From the NCBI RefSeq assembly GCF_000430665.1, contig NZ_AUML01000019.1, positions 46,621 to 110,620 of the forward strand: DNA of 64,000 nucleotides, written 5' to 3'. Position 1 is the stretch's first letter; each line of letters opens with the position of its first letter. Under the pieces are notes generated by a model, which was given only the letters and a program-made list of their open reading frames with translations, searched no databases and was not told where the DNA came from. This stretch comes from Aquimarina muelleri DSM 19832. Lineage in GTDB: Bacteria > Bacteroidota > Bacteroidia > Flavobacteriales > Flavobacteriaceae. Positions 1 to 9,807 of the stretch are shown piece by piece. The translations under genes were made by a program, and so were the position numbers.

Positions 1-2
1 AA

Positions 3-656
3 GACGGAAGCAAATTAGCAAAATTTGTCGGACATCATGAAAGTAATGAAGAATGCACTTCTTCTATTAGTGCAGATTATACGTGGGAACTATCCGGTAA
101 TAAATTATCTACTTTTATTTTAACAAATCATGATAGGGATTATGAAGATGTCTATACAATAATAACGTTGAGTAAAACCACTCTAAAACTTGAGTCTAAA
201 GAGACATATAAAGACGATCAGGGTATTGAGAAAACATCCATTTATGCTGAAACATTTACCTATATTGGAAAGCCTGATATTGAACCAAGTACATCTATTA
301 ACATAAACGAAACTAAGTTAATAGGAAAATGGCAATTTACAGGTTCTACAGAAAACGGAGTTGTAATGCAATCTGACGAATGTGACCTAAAAACCACTAT
401 AGAATATAAAACAGGAAATATTATAGATTATTTTTACTCTTATGCAAACGGCACAGGAGATACTTGTAGTAACTCCGCATACTCTTCTCCTTGGTCTTTA
501 TCTGGTAACATAATATCTTATGATACTGGTGATGGCTCTGAAACTATAATAGAATTAAATTCAGAAATTTTAAAGGTACAATACCCTCATGAAGATGTAA
601 ATCAAGATGGTACTGTTACAAAAAATATTTATGTAGATACCTACAAAAAAATATAA
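3..656 (+). CDS. lipocalin-like domain protein, 5' truncated by window edge
   Basis: The frame is open from base 3 to the stop at 656, so the gene begins left of the window; the TTG at 168 is only an internal codon, not a credible start. The visible 217 residues hold two similar halves. Each has a W-x-L/F-S/T-G strand followed by beta-rich sequence and a closing Y/D-T-Y element (TWELSGNKLSTF near residue 30; GKWQFTGSTENG and WSLSGNIISYDT further on). This is the pattern of the lipocalin-like domain common in secreted or lipoprotein Bacteroidota proteins. The signal peptide would be in the missing part. Ligand and role are unknown. It is convergent with dgt and shares a hairpin with it. The family call rests on pattern recognition only. 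Confidence 0.6.
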   Translation, partial: DGSKLAKFVGHHESNEECTSSISADYTWELSGNKLSTFILTNHDRDYEDVYTIITLSKTTLKLESKETYKDDQGIEKTSIYAETFTYIGKPDIEPSTSININETKLIGKWQFTGSTENGVVMQSDECDLKTTIEYKTGNIIDYFYSYANGTGDTCSNSAYSSPWSLSGNIISYDTGDGSETIIELNSEILKVQYPHEDVNQDGTVTKNIYVDTYKKI

Positions 657-677
657 CTAAATATTATCAAATCATAC

Positions 678-709
678 AAACCACTTGTTTTAATCAAAAC
701 AAGTGGTTT
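678..709. terminator. bidirectional hairpin terminator
   Basis: A perfect 14-bp inverted repeat (AAACCACTTGTTTT / AAAACAAGTGGTTT) with a 4-nt loop lies between the stop of the lipocalin-like gene and the stop of dgt. The arms themselves supply T-rich 3' ends on both strands, so it can end both convergent transcripts. Confidence 0.75.
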
Positions 710-710
710 G

Positions 711-2057
711 TTATATTTGTAGCCCTCGTATTTTCTGAAATTTCATCAATGCATTACCATCGGTTAGACTCGCTACATAATTACAAATACCAATAAGACG
801 AGTATATACATCTTCATTTTTATAATCAAAATTACCTCCTTCGGCTCTAAGGATTAACTTATCATAATTAGAGCTTATATCCTGATTAAAATTATCTGTA
901 GCTACACAATATCTATCCAAAAGAGTTGCAAGAATCTCATACCCTGCAATTTCTTTTTCGGTCACCTCTTTACTTTGATAAATCTTATCGATACTTATCT
1001 TGATAATATCATTAATTTGTGCTTGATACTTACTTTTATCAATTAGCGCAATATCAAAAGTCCCTGATAATATTTGTTCTTCATTTTCAATAAAGACACT
1101 TGCCGCCTCTTGTATCAAAGTATTTATAGCCAAAGACCTAAGATAACTCAACCTATCTGCTGTAGTAACCAAGTTATTATATTTGGAGGTATTGATAGAA
1201 TTCTTAACCAACTTAATCAAATACTCAAGAGCATACTCCTCTTCGATCCACCCCAGATTAATTCCATCTTCAAAATCAATAATTGTATAACATATATCGT
1301 CTGCCGCTTCTATTAAAAAAGTTAATGGGTGCCGACTATAGGTATATTCATTATCTATTTTATAGGATAACAATCCAACTTCTTCTGCTACTTCTTTAAA
1401 AAAAGAAACATCATTTTGAAAATATCCAAATTTTTTATGTGCTATGTGTTTTGTTGGTTTTTTTGGTAAGGACTCTTTGGGATACTTCATAAAAGCTCCT
1501 AATGTAGCATAGGATAATCGCAGACCTCCTTCGATTCCTTTTCGGGATTCGGTAAGGATTTTAAATCCGTTGGCGTTTCCTTCAAAATCAATTAAATCCT
1601 GATACTGTTTTGCTGTTATTTGTTCTTTATATCGCTTACCGCTACCTGTTTTAAAATACTCTCCTATGGCTTTTTCTCCAGAGTGCCCAAAGGGAGGGTT
1701 TCCTATATCGTGTGCTAATGCTGCTGCAGCTACTATAGCACCAAAATCATTAAATTTATACCCATAAACTTCTGCCAGATGTGGGTGTTTTTCTAAAATT
1801 TGTTTTCCTACTACTCTACCCAGAGAACGTCCTACTACAGAAACTTCTAAACTATGGGTTAATCGGGTATGTACAAAACTAGTTTTAGACAAGGGAATGA
1901 CCTGTGTTTTATCTTGTAAGCTCCTAAATGCCGAAGAGAAGATAATACGATCATAATCTACTTCAAAACCTAATCGAGTTTCATCCTGTTCTTTACGTAA
2001 TCTCTTATTTTTATCTCCTTGTCTTTTTAAAGACAGAAGTTGCTCCCAATTCATCAT
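711..2057 (-). CDS. dgt: deoxyguanosinetriphosphate triphosphohydrolase (HD domain)
   Basis: Hydrolyses dGTP (and in some family members other dNTPs) to the nucleoside and tripolyphosphate, trimming the dNTP pool in the cytoplasm. At 448 residues it has the family length. The HD metal site is visible: the histidine in HTRLTHSLEVS, the HD pair in AHDIGNPPFGHSGE, and a later aspartate in EAADDICYTI. The N-terminal FRSLQDKTQV stretch is also typical of Dgt. The start MMNWEQLL has two consecutive Met codons, so the true start may be either. It lies downstream of nrdA on the same strand, but a terminator-like hairpin separates them, so it is probably transcribed separately. The neighbourhood (nrdB, nrdA, dgt) suits dNTP homeostasis. 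Confidence 0.92.
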   Translation of the reverse strand: MMNWEQLLSLKRQGDKNKRLRKEQDETRLGFEVDYDRIIFSSAFRSLQDKTQVIPLSKTSFVHTRLTHSLEVSVVGRSLGRVVGKQILEKHPHLAEVYGYKFNDFGAIVAAAALAHDIGNPPFGHSGEKAIGEYFKTGSGKRYKEQITAKQYQDLIDFEGNANGFKILTESRKGIEGGLRLSYATLGAFMKYPKESLPKKPTKHIAHKKFGYFQNDVSFFKEVAEEVGLLSYKIDNEYTYSRHPLTFLIEAADDICYTIIDFEDGINLGWIEEEYALEYLIKLVKNSINTSKYNNLVTTADRLSYLRSLAINTLIQEAASVFIENEEQILSGTFDIALIDKSKYQAQINDIIKISIDKIYQSKEVTEKEIAGYEILATLLDRYCVATDNFNQDISSNYDKLILRAEGGNFDYKNEDVYTRLIGICNYVASLTDGNALMKFQKIRGLQI

Positions 2058-2201
2058 AATATATACTTACGGTTTGCAAAAGGGACAAAAACAGTATTCT
2101 TTTTATGACCGTCCTTAAGTCTATCAAAAGGAATAATCTATAAAAAATACAGTGAATAACCCGTAATCTCGATATAAACCGAGAAATAGCTCAAAAATAA
2201 T

Positions 2202-2240
2202 AAAAAAGGGAAGTATTTCTAAAGAAAACTTCCCCCTTTT
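2202..2240 (-). terminator. rho-independent terminator of nrdA
   Basis: Read on the minus strand, the sequence just after the nrdA stop forms GGGAAGT...ACTTCCC with a roughly 12-nt loop, flanked by AAAA and followed by TTTTTTA. Position, stem and U-tract fit an intrinsic terminator. Confidence 0.7.
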
Positions 2241-2258
2241 GCTATATATAAACTTAGA

Positions 2259-4721
2259 TTAAGACCCACACATTAAACAGTCATCTCCTTCAGCTTCTTT
2301 AGACTGTGCTATAATTGCTCGAAGTTCTTCTGGAGTAAGTGCTGTTTCTTCTAATGCAACAGGCTGTGGTTTTGGCTCTGCTTTAGCAGATTGAGACTCC
2401 ATAACTTGTGCAGCAGCTACAGCTACTTTTTCTGGCTGTGACACTTCTTTGTTTTCACTTTTTAGTGTAAACTTAATGGCATCTACCGCAGATTTTGTTC
2501 TTAAATAGTACATTCCTGTTTTTAAGCCACTTTTCCATGCATAAAAATGCATCGAGGTTAGTTTTGCCATGGTTGCTCCTTCCATAAAAAGGTTTAAAGA
2601 TTGTGACTGATCGATAAAATATCCTCTGTGGCGAGACATATCGATAATATCTTTCATACTCAGTTCCCAAACAGTTTTATACAACTCTTTTAAATCCTGT
2701 GGTATGATATCTATATTTTGTACTGATCCATTTGCTCGCATAATTGCATCTTTAAGCGAGTCGTTCCACAACCCTAATTTCACTAAATCTTCTAGTAAGT
2801 GTTTGTTCACTACGATAAATTCTCCAGATAATACTCGTCTGGTATAAATATTACTAGTATATGGTTCAAAAGCTTCATTGTTACCTAGTATTTGAGAGGT
2901 AGATGCTGTTGGCATTGGCGCCACTAATAAAGAGTTACGAACACCATTTTTAAGCACTTGTTTTCGTAGCTTATCCCAGTCCCATCTACCACTTAATTCC
3001 TCATCTTTTAATCCCCATAGGTTATATTGAAACTTTCCTTTAGAAATAGGAGATCCTTCATAACTTTGATAAGGGCCATCCTCTTTGGCTTCTTCCATCG
3101 ATGCGGTAACTGCTGCAAAGTATAAGGTTTCAAAGATTTCTTGGTTTAACTTCTTTGCCCCATCACTAGTAAATGGTAATCGCAATTGTATAAATGCATC
3201 TGCTAATCCTTGTACTCCTAATCCTATTGGACGATGGCGCACATTAGAATTTTCTGCTTCTTTTACAGGATAGTAATTACGATCGATTACTTTGTTTAAG
3301 TTTTTAGTTACTCTTTTGGTTATTCTAAACAATTCCTTATGATCAAACTCTCCGTTTTTCACAAACATGGGTAATGCAATAGAGGCAAGGTTACATACTG
3401 CTATCTCATCTGGACTAGTATATTCTAAGATCTCGGTACATAAGTTAGAAGAACGAATAGTACCTAAATTTTGCTGATTAGATTTACGATTTGCAGCATC
3501 TTTGTATAGCATATATGGAGTACCGGTTTCGATCTGAGATTCTAGTATCTTTTCCCATAACTCTCTCGCTTTTATAGTTCTTCGACCTTTTCCTTCTGCT
3601 TCAAAACGAAGATAAGCTTCTTCGAACGCATCACTATGTATATCAAATAGTCCAGGGCACTCATTAGGACACATTAATGTCCATTCTGCATCATCTTGTA
3701 CTCGTTTCATGAATAGATCTGGGATCCACATGGCATAAAACAAATCTCGTGCTCGCATTTCTTCTTTACCATGGTTCTTTTTAAGATCTAAGAAATCAAA
3801 GATATCCGCATGCCATGGCTCTACGTATATAGCAAATGATCCTTTACGTTTTCCTCCTCCTTGATCTACATAACGAGCTGTATCATTAAACACTTGTAAC
3901 ATAGGCACAATACCATTAGAAGTACCATTAGTTCCTGCAATATAAGATCCTGTAGCTCTAACATTATGAATAGATAACCCTATACCTCCTGCAGATTGCG
4001 AAATCTTAGCGGTTTGTTTTAAAGTATCATAAATACCATCAAGACTATCATCTTGCATGGTTAATAAAAAGCAGGATGACATTTGTGGCTTTGGTGTACC
4101 AGCATTGAATAAAGTAGGAGTGGCGTGTGTAAAATATTTTTTAGACATTAGCTCATACGTCTCTATTGCTGCATCCAAATCATTAAGATGAATTCCTATA
4201 GAAACCCGCATTAGCATATGCTGTGGACGTTCTGCAATTTCACCGTTAATCTTAAGTAAATAAGAACGTTCTAATGTTTTAAAACCAAAATAATCATATC
4301 CAAAATCCCTATTATAAATAATAGTAGAATCTAACTTTTCCTTATTAGCGATAATAACATCATATACATCATCTGCAATCAGAGCTGCTTTTTTACCGGT
4401 TCTGGGGTTTACATACTCATAAAGATCGGTAACCACCTCTGAGAATGTCTTTTTTGTGTTTTTATGTAAATTAGAAACAGAGATACGAGCTGCTAGCTTT
4501 GCATAATCAGGATGTGTTATGGTCATGGTTGCAGCTATTTCTGCAGCCAGATTATCCAGTTCGCTTGTCGTTACACCATCATACAATCCTTCTATCACTC
4601 GCATAGCTACCTTTACAGGATCTACTAAGGAGTTAAGTCCATAACATAATTTTCTTACCCTAGCGGTAATCTTATCAAACATAATTGGCTCTTTACGACC
4701 GTCTCTTTTTACTACATACAT
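2259..4721 (-). CDS. nrdA: ribonucleoside-diphosphate reductase, alpha subunit (class I)
   Basis: Large catalytic subunit that reduces NDPs to dNDPs using a thiyl radical. At 820 residues it has an N-terminal ATP-cone ([18 protein letters not shown], residues 1-90), the overall activity site, then the ten-stranded barrel. The active-site cysteines are visible: Cys217 (SSCFLLT) and Cys443 (AVCNLAS) form the reducible pair and Cys428 (NLCTEI) carries the radical. The C-terminal tail ends CLMCGS with a Cys815/Cys818 redox shuttle. The [19 protein letters not shown] substrate-binding stretch is intact. A low-complexity Ala/Glu/Pro linker of about 50 residues precedes the tail. It follows nrdB on the same strand after a 304-nt structured spacer. 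Every expected catalytic element is present. Confidence 0.97.
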   Translation of the reverse strand: MYVVKRDGRKEPIMFDKITARVRKLCYGLNSLVDPVKVAMRVIEGLYDGVTTSELDNLAAEIAATMTITHPDYAKLAARISVSNLHKNTKKTFSEVVTDLYEYVNPRTGKKAALIADDVYDVIIANKEKLDSTIIYNRDFGYDYFGFKTLERSYLLKINGEIAERPQHMLMRVSIGIHLNDLDAAIETYELMSKKYFTHATPTLFNAGTPKPQMSSCFLLTMQDDSLDGIYDTLKQTAKISQSAGGIGLSIHNVRATGSYIAGTNGTSNGIVPMLQVFNDTARYVDQGGGKRKGSFAIYVEPWHADIFDFLDLKKNHGKEEMRARDLFYAMWIPDLFMKRVQDDAEWTLMCPNECPGLFDIHSDAFEEAYLRFEAEGKGRRTIKARELWEKILESQIETGTPYMLYKDAANRKSNQQNLGTIRSSNLCTEILEYTSPDEIAVCNLASIALPMFVKNGEFDHKELFRITKRVTKNLNKVIDRNYYPVKEAENSNVRHRPIGLGVQGLADAFIQLRLPFTSDGAKKLNQEIFETLYFAAVTASMEEAKEDGPYQSYEGSPISKGKFQYNLWGLKDEELSGRWDWDKLRKQVLKNGVRNSLLVAPMPTASTSQILGNNEAFEPYTSNIYTRRVLSGEFIVVNKHLLEDLVKLGLWNDSLKDAIMRANGSVQNIDIIPQDLKELYKTVWELSMKDIIDMSRHRGYFIDQSQSLNLFMEGATMAKLTSMHFYAWKSGLKTGMYYLRTKSAVDAIKFTLKSENKEVSQPEKVAVAAAQVMESQSAKAEPKPQPVALEETALTPEELRAIIAQSKEAEGDDCLMCGS

Positions 4722-5025
4722 ATGCTTTTTTGGTTTTTAAATTTTCTTTTTTTTAAAGAAAGTGATACTAATTCGTCTTACTATTTTTATTATTTAAGAG
4801 TCAAAAAATTACACCACACCTAATTTAATATTAGGTATTAAAAAGAAACCTCTAAATCCTAAGATCTGAGAAATTCTAAAAGTAAAATATATGACTCTCC
4901 CCTTTTTGTTTTTCTTTGTAAAGCTTTTTATTAAGCTTTATCAAACTGAGCTAAACTGTTGTAAACAGAAGAAATGTTTTTTGATTAGCTCAGAATGAAT
5001 ATGTTTTTGCTATGAAAATTCCATG
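4722..5025 (-). other. nrdB-nrdA intergenic spacer with several hairpins
   Basis: No gene is seen in these 304 bases. Three inverted repeats stand out: CTGAGCTAA/TTAGCTCAG (4946-4954 with 4985-4993, enclosing a smaller CTGTT-GTA-AACAG hairpin), TAAAGCTT/AAGCTTTA (4919-4940) and ACCTAAT/ATTAGGT near 4817-4835. None carries a clear U-tract on the minus strand. They could be weak terminators, mRNA-stability elements or a leader controlling nrdA separately from nrdB. Confidence 0.45.
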
Positions 5026-6003
5026 CTAAAAATCTGCGTCAAAGCTTATTTTATTCTCTTCGGTATCTTTATTAAGTACTCCTGCTTTTTGATATTCTGA
5101 AACTCGTTTTTCAAAGAAATTAGTTTTTCCTTGTAAAGAGATCATATCCATAAAATCAAATGGATTTGCCGTACCATATTCTTTTTCACACTCTAATTCT
5201 ACCAACAATCTATCGGTAACAAACTCTAGATACTGTGTCATCAATTTTGAATTCATTCCAATCAAACTTACCGGAAGTGATTCTGTAATAAATTCTCTTT
5301 CGATATCCAATGCATCAACAAGAATTTCGCGAATTTTATCTTTTGGAACCTTGTTTATTAGGTGTTTATTATGAAGATGAACTGCAAAATCACAGTGTAC
5401 ACCTTCATCTCTAGAGATCAACTCGTTTGAAAAGGTTAGTCCTGGCATCAATCCTCTCTTTTTTAACCAAAAGATAGAACAAAATGCTCCAGAGAAGAAA
5501 ATACCTTCTACTGCTGCAAAAGCAATTAAGCGTTCTGCAAAGGAATCAGATTCAATCCACTTTAATGCCCAATCTGCCTTTTTCTTAATTGCTGGAAAGT
5601 TTTCGAGTGCATTAAACAAAATATCTTTTTCTTTTTCATCTTTAACATAAGTATCAATAAGTAATGAATATGTTTCAGAATGAATATTCTCCATCATAAT
5701 CTGAAAACCATAGAAAAATTTTGCTTCACTATACTGCACTTCATTTATAAAGTTTTCTGCGAGATTTTCATTTACTATTCCATCAGATGCAGCAAAAAAT
5801 GCTAAAATGTGTTTGATGAAATATTTTTCATCATCACTTAATTTAGTTGCCCAGTCTGTAATATCCTGATGCAAGTCAATTTCTTCTGCAGTCCAAAAAC
5901 TGGCTTCTGATTTCTTATACCACTCCCAAATATCATGATGTTGAATTGGAAAAATTACGAATCGATCTTTATTTTCTTGCAAAATAGGTTCTACAGCACT
6001 CAT
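5026..6003 (-). CDS. nrdB: ribonucleoside-diphosphate reductase, beta subunit (class I)
   Basis: Small subunit housing the dimetal-tyrosyl radical cofactor that starts catalysis in NrdA. The longest frame begins at 6087, but its first 28 residues are basic filler. The Met at 6003 ([15 protein letters not shown]) gives 325 residues, the normal family length, and is chosen here. Metal ligands and the radical tyrosine are present: Glu105-x2-His108-x3-Tyr112 in MENIHSETY, Asp/Glu ligands near residues 74-80, and a second E-x2-H later ([12 protein letters not shown]). The presence of the Tyr argues for a tyrosyl-radical (class Ia/Ib) enzyme. It precedes nrdA and has its own promoter-like site about 150 nt upstream. 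Confidence 0.95.
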   Translation of the reverse strand: MSAVEPILQENKDRFVIFPIQHHDIWEWYKKSEASFWTAEEIDLHQDITDWATKLSDDEKYFIKHILAFFAASDGIVNENLAENFINEVQYSEAKFFYGFQIMMENIHSETYSLLIDTYVKDEKEKDILFNALENFPAIKKKADWALKWIESDSFAERLIAFAAVEGIFFSGAFCSIFWLKKRGLMPGLTFSNELISRDEGVHCDFAVHLHNKHLINKVPKDKIREILVDALDIEREFITESLPVSLIGMNSKLMTQYLEFVTDRLLVELECEKEYGTANPFDFMDMISLQGKTNFFEKRVSEYQKAGVLNKDTEENKISFDADF

Positions 6004-6396
6004 CTTAATTTTCTTTAACTTTTTTGTAATTTTTTTCTTCTCAAACGGTCTTACAAAGATCAAAAAATACGTTAAAAGTTTCACCAAAAGTTAGCAAACG
6101 TTTTCAACAAAGTTTTCAACACGAAGAGAAATAGAGACAAAAAAGATCAATTACAAAATTAAGTATAAATAAATGACTATCAATTATTTAGTTCTTTTTT
6201 GAAAATATCAAATTAGGTAATGATTACCCTTGAGAACCTCCCATTTCTCACTTACTAACCGCGTTTTATGAACAGAAAATTCAAAAGGTAGAAATATGCT
6301 AATTTACGGCTAAACCGTAATTAAAAATTTTATGTTTTTTAACAGAAAAAGATATCAAAAAGAAGAGATTTAATACTTAAAAGCAGTCATTAATGG
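6004..6396. other. intergenic region upstream of nrdB
   Basis: No credible gene is seen in these 393 bases. The part adjoining nrdB is its probable leader; the promoter-like site is listed separately. The rest (6184-6396) is AT-rich, without a convincing hairpin or repeat, and includes the 3' flank of the DUF3109 gene. Confidence 0.5.
6154..6183 (-). promoter_or_regulatory. predicted nrdB promoter (Bacteroidota type)
   Basis: On the minus strand, TTG (6183-6181) is followed after 19 bp by TAATTTTG (6161-6154), matching the Bacteroidota -33 TTG / -7 TAnnTTTG pattern. Transcription would start near 6147 and leave a leader of about 145 nt. Confidence 0.45.
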
Positions 6397-6966
6397 TTAT
6401 TTTTTTAAACCTGCTGCCACATTTTCGAGTTCTGCATACCAATCTTCTCCAAATCTTCTGACTAAGGCTTCTTTTACAAATTTATATACTGGAACTTGTA
6501 ATTCTTTACCTAATGTACAAGCATCATCACATATTTCCCATTTATGATAATTTACAGCAGAAAACTCAGTGTATTGCTGAACTCTAATAGGGTACAAATG
6601 ACAGGATACTGGTTTTTTCCAATCTATTTCTCCCTGGTTATACGCTTCTTCAATTGCACATAAAGCAGTTCCTTTATCATCAAAAGTCACATATGCACAA
6701 TCTGCACCATTAATTAAAGGTGTTTCTAACTCTCCTTCTTCCGTTTTTACATAAATCCCTTGCTTTTCAATAGCATCTATACCTTCTTTTCTTAAATAAG
6801 ATTTTATTAAGGGATAAATTTCTTCAAGCTTATGTATTTCTGATTCTTCCAAAGGCGCTCCTGCTTCTCCATCAATACAACAAGCTCCTTTACAAGCAGA
6901 GAGGTTACACATAAAATCTTTTTCTATGATATCCTCAGAAACTATGGTTTTTCCTAATTGAAACAT
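6397..6966 (-). CDS. DUF3109 family cysteine-rich protein
   Basis: Conserved 189-residue Bacteroidota protein of unknown function. Cysteines cluster near the N-terminus as C20-x4-C25-x3-C29-C30 (CNLSACKGACC), resembling the YkgJ-type CxxxCxxCC iron-sulfur or zinc motif. More cysteines follow in DCAYV, ALCAIEE, SCHLYPIR and ICDDAC. The SCHLYPIR segment is typical of the family. It has no signal peptide, so it is cytoplasmic. It is a single gene with an AT-rich flank, divergent from the MarC gene. The start is well supported (MFQLGKTIVSEDI matches family N-termini), yet a -7 promoter motif ends only 4-5 bases upstream, so the mRNA may be nearly leaderless. Confidence 0.85.
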   Translation of the reverse strand: MFQLGKTIVSEDIIEKDFMCNLSACKGACCIDGEAGAPLEESEIHKLEEIYPLIKSYLRKEGIDAIEKQGIYVKTEEGELETPLINGADCAYVTFDDKGTALCAIEEAYNQGEIDWKKPVSCHLYPIRVQQYTEFSAVNYHKWEICDDACTLGKELQVPVYKFVKEALVRRFGEDWYAELENVAAGLKK

Positions 6967-6970
6967 GGGA

Positions 6971-7003
6971 CAAAGATAATTCTTATGCCATAATTTTTTA
7001 CAA
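6971..7003 (-). promoter_or_regulatory. predicted promoter of the DUF3109 gene
   Basis: On the minus strand, TTG (7003-7001) and TATCTTTG (6978-6971) are separated by 22 bp. The -7 element ends 5 bases before the ATG, implying a leaderless or very short-leader transcript. Confidence 0.4.
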
Positions 7004-7046
7004 TTTATTCATCTTTTTATAATACCTTTATTCTATAAAGTCTAAT

Positions 7047-7054
7047 TACATTTG
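7047..7054 (+). promoter_or_regulatory. predicted -7 element of the MarC-family gene
   Basis: TACATTTG matches TAnnTTTG and lies 24 bases before the ATG at 7079. No good -33 TTG is seen at the right distance, so support is partial. Confidence 0.35.
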
Positions 7055-7078
7055 CACAAATTTTTGAAACTATTTTTT

Positions 7079-7651
7079 ATGAACTTTAATTTTAAAGAGA
7101 TATTAACTGCAAGCATGATCTTATTTGCTGTAATAGATATCGTAGGAAGCATACCTATTATCATAGACCTTCGTAAAAAGGTAGGGCATATACAAAGTGA
7201 AAAAGCATCTATAGTTGCTGCTATATTAATGATTCTTTTTCTTTTTGTAGGAAAAGAAATCCTAAGCTTGATTGGGATAGACGTTAATTCTTTTGCTGTT
7301 GCAGGATCTTTTATTATTTTCTTTTTGGCAATAGAAATGATACTTGGCATACAATTATACAGAGATGATGCTCCAGAAACGGCAGCAGTTGTTCCTCTTG
7401 CTTTTCCTTTAATCGCAGGAGCTGGAACTATGACTTCTATATTATCTTTAAGGGCAGAATATCACACTATTAACATTGTAATTGCAATCTTAGTTAATAT
7501 TGTTTTTGTTTATATTGTTTTAAAGTCTTCCCGTCGAATAGAAAAAGTTTTAGGCAAACAAGGGATTAATGTTGTTCGAAAAATATTTGGTGTAATTTTA
7601 CTTGCAATAGCTGTCAAGTTATTTGCCACCAACATTAAGGATCTTTTTTAA
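7079..7651 (+). CDS. MarC family integral membrane protein
   Basis: Inner-membrane protein of the MarC/NAAT family with about six hydrophobic helices. Transport of small neutral solutes has been suggested for some members, but the physiological substrate is unknown. An extension using the TTG at 7052 is possible; the ATG at 7079 (MNFNFKEILTASMILFAVID, 190 residues) is preferred because a TAnnTTTG element overlaps the TTG and would leave it at or upstream of the transcript start. Family hallmarks include the first helix ending in DIVGSIPI and the central PLAFPLIAGAGTMTSI loop-helix. The small membrane-protein gene at 7683 follows after 31 bases and is probably cotranscribed. Confidence 0.85.
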   Translation: MNFNFKEILTASMILFAVIDIVGSIPIIIDLRKKVGHIQSEKASIVAAILMILFLFVGKEILSLIGIDVNSFAVAGSFIIFFLAIEMILGIQLYRDDAPETAAVVPLAFPLIAGAGTMTSILSLRAEYHTINIVIAILVNIVFVYIVLKSSRRIEKVLGKQGINVVRKIFGVILLAIAVKLFATNIKDLF

Positions 7652-7682
7652 ACAAAATAGAAACACTAAATACATATAACAA

Positions 7683-7883
7683 ATGAGATATTTTATATAC
7701 ACATTAATTATTATTGCAGTAAGTTTAATCATCTATAACACTACGCATATAGACTTTGAAAATCCATTAATCAAAGATAGCAAAACCGCTCTTATAGGTG
7801 TATTTTCTTCTTCTTGTGTAGTTGTATTACTATTAATTTTATTGATATCAAGAAGTATTCAAGAAAAGAAGAGAAGCAAATAA
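7683..7883 (+). CDS. small two-helix membrane protein, unknown function
   Basis: A 66-residue protein with two hydrophobic segments (about residues 3-18 and 36-55) and a short basic C-terminal tail (SIQEKKRSK), which should face the cytoplasm. It has no recognisable domain. It follows the MarC-family gene by 31 bases on the same strand and is convergent with the next gene. Its clean ATG and AT-rich codon use like its neighbours make it a probable real gene. Function unknown. Confidence 0.6.
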   Translation: MRYFIYTLIIIAVSLIIYNTTHIDFENPLIKDSKTALIGVFSSSCVVVLLLILLISRSIQEKKRSK

Positions 7884-7898
7884 TTTTTCACAAAAAGC

Positions 7899-8207
7899 TT
7901 AAAAGACAAAAAAACAGGCAATAATTGCAGGAGGAATAGTAATTACTGTTAATATCATAAAAAAATTATGTAATCGCCTAAACATAAGTGCTGTCATTAA
8001 CGATTTCTTAAGTTTTTTATCTTCAGAATTACGATGTATATGCTCTCTAATTATATCTCCTGATACATAAGAGGTATCTACCAGAATGTCATGTTTTAAA
8101 AAGATAGAGGCACTATTATCTAATAATCTAAAAGCAACTGCAATAATAAAGAAAAAGAGTGGTGAACAAATTCCTATAGCTATTAAATATTCTTCAAATT
8201 CTGACAT
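7899..8207 (-). CDS. small membrane protein downstream of the S41 protease, unknown function
   Basis: A 102-residue protein with a hydrophobic segment near residues 8-27 and another at residues 80-102, separated by a charged stretch (SGDIIREHIHRNSEDKKLKK). No family recognised. It begins 16 bases after the stop of the S41 protease gene, so it is probably the last gene of a three-gene unit: dCMP deaminase, protease, this protein. The C-terminus ends inside or at the edge of the membrane. Confidence 0.6.
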   Translation of the reverse strand: MSEFEEYLIAIGICSPLFFFIIAVAFRLLDNSASIFLKHDILVDTSYVSGDIIREHIHRNSEDKKLKKSLMTALMFRRLHNFFMILTVITIPPAIIACFFVF

Positions 8208-8223
8208 ATTTAGGGGGTATAAG

Positions 8224-9807
8224 TTATTCTTTTTTCAAAAGCGACACTACTTTATTAATCATTACATCATCTTTATTTATAATTCTTTCAAATGCACCAG
8301 CACCAAAAAGTTGTTGTGCCATCGTAGCTTTCAAATATTTTTTCAATTGATCTTCGTAATCCTTTAGCTCTATTTCTACACCTCTTCTTCTTGCATATTT
8401 TAAAAAATCTTCTGCAAAATCATCATCAATATTGATTTTCTGTTCAAACTCATCTTCGGATAAGCTATTATAATACTCTCTATCTTTATCTAGTTTTTCA
8501 AATACATAACCTCCCATACGACCAGAACGAAGCATATAATCTAATGTTTCTCCAACACGCGTTGTATCTTTCCTTACAAATATATCTGGAATAATACCAC
8601 CGCCACCATAAACAATTTTACCTTTTGGTGTTTTAAATCTCAAAGAATCTGCTACCTGAATACTATCTGCACTTTGTAATTCCCCATTTTTATATCGTTC
8701 CAGATATTCGTTAAAATATTCTTTATTACCATTATCATAAGGTTTTTGTATAGAACGCCCTGTAGGAGTATAATATCTTGAAATTGTTAATCTAACTGCA
8801 CTACCATCTCCTAACGCCATTTCTCTTTGTACCAAACCCTTACCATAAGATCGTCTACCTACGATAACTCCTCTATCATTATCCTGTATTGCTCCTGCAA
8901 AAATCTCACTAGCCGAAGCTGAGTTTTCATTAATTAACACATAAACTTTTCCTTTTTCAAAAACACCTTTACTGGTAGCATAGTTATTTTCTATTGCTCC
9001 TTTTTTATTTTTAGTAAACATAATAAGAACATCGTCCTTAAGAAATTCATCTGCCATTTTTAATGCAGGAGCAATAAACCCTCCTCCATTATCCCGAAGA
9101 TCAATTACAATATTTTTAGCTCCCTTTGTAATTAATTTATTTAATGCTACTTTGAATTCTTTATATGTGGTTTCTGCAAAACGATTTACCTTAACATAGC
9201 CTAATTTATCTTCTAACATATAAGATGCATCGACACTTTGTAAAGGTACACGACCTCTTTTAACAAGCACATTAAACACCCCTTTACTTTTTCTAAAGAT
9301 TTTAAGTTGTACTTGACTATTTAATTCTCCTTTTAACTTATTTGCCAACCCTTCTCGTACAAGACGTTCTCCATACAAAGTATCCATATCAGCCATTAAA
9401 ATTCTATCTCCTGCTTTAATCCCTGATTTTTCACTAGGACCACCTTTTATTGTGTTAATTACAGATATAGTATCTCTATATGGATAATAACTAACTCCTA
9501 TACCTATAAAATCACCTTGCATACTTTCTGTAATTCCTTCTAACTCTTCTGTGGGGATATAAACAGAGTGTGGATCTAGGTTTTCTAATATTTGATTTAC
9601 AGCAACTTCTACTATACTATCTGTGTTAATCTCATCAACATATTCATAATCAATATAATCAATAAGTCTATTGAGTTTTTCTTTTTTGGAATTATAAGAA
9701 AATAATTTTGCTGATGGGTTACTAAAATTTAGTTTACTCCCCAAAAACACCCCAACACCTATAGCCAGGCCTAAAAACAAAGGCAAGTATTTTTTTGAAT
9801 ATCCCAT
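8224..9807 (-). CDS. S41 family C-terminal processing peptidase with PDZ domain
   Basis: Periplasmic serine protease of the CtpA/Prc type that cleaves proteins from their C-termini. At 527 residues it has an uncleaved or signal-anchor helix (residues 5-25, LPLFLGLAIGVGVFLGSKL), a PDZ domain (about 75-170, containing GIGVSYYPY and GIKAGDRIL) and the S41 catalytic domain. The Ser-Lys dyad is visible as ENSASASEIFAGA and, about 25 residues on, RRSYGKGLVQ. A C-terminal helical extension of roughly 130 residues is common in Bacteroidota members. Its start overlaps the deaminase stop by one base, indicating translational coupling. Substrate unknown. Confidence 0.93.
   Translation of the reverse strand: MGYSKKYLPLFLGLAIGVGVFLGSKLNFSNPSAKLFSYNSKKEKLNRLIDYIDYEYVDEINTDSIVEVAVNQILENLDPHSVYIPTEELEGITESMQGDFIGIGVSYYPYRDTISVINTIKGGPSEKSGIKAGDRILMADMDTLYGERLVREGLANKLKGELNSQVQLKIFRKSKGVFNVLVKRGRVPLQSVDASYMLEDKLGYVKVNRFAETTYKEFKVALNKLITKGAKNIVIDLRDNGGGFIAPALKMADEFLKDDVLIMFTKNKKGAIENNYATSKGVFEKGKVYVLINENSASASEIFAGAIQDNDRGVIVGRRSYGKGLVQREMALGDGSAVRLTISRYYTPTGRSIQKPYDNGNKEYFNEYLERYKNGELQSADSIQVADSLRFKTPKGKIVYGGGGIIPDIFVRKDTTRVGETLDYMLRSGRMGGYVFEKLDKDREYYNSLSEDEFEQKINIDDDFAEDFLKYARRRGVEIELKDYEDQLKKYLKATMAQQLFGAGAFERIINKDDVMINKVVSLLKKE

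Noticed and set aside
168..656. TTG at 168 as the start of a 162-residue gene
   Set aside because: The same frame is open upstream to base 3 and encodes a similar lipocalin-like half, so the gene simply enters from the left.
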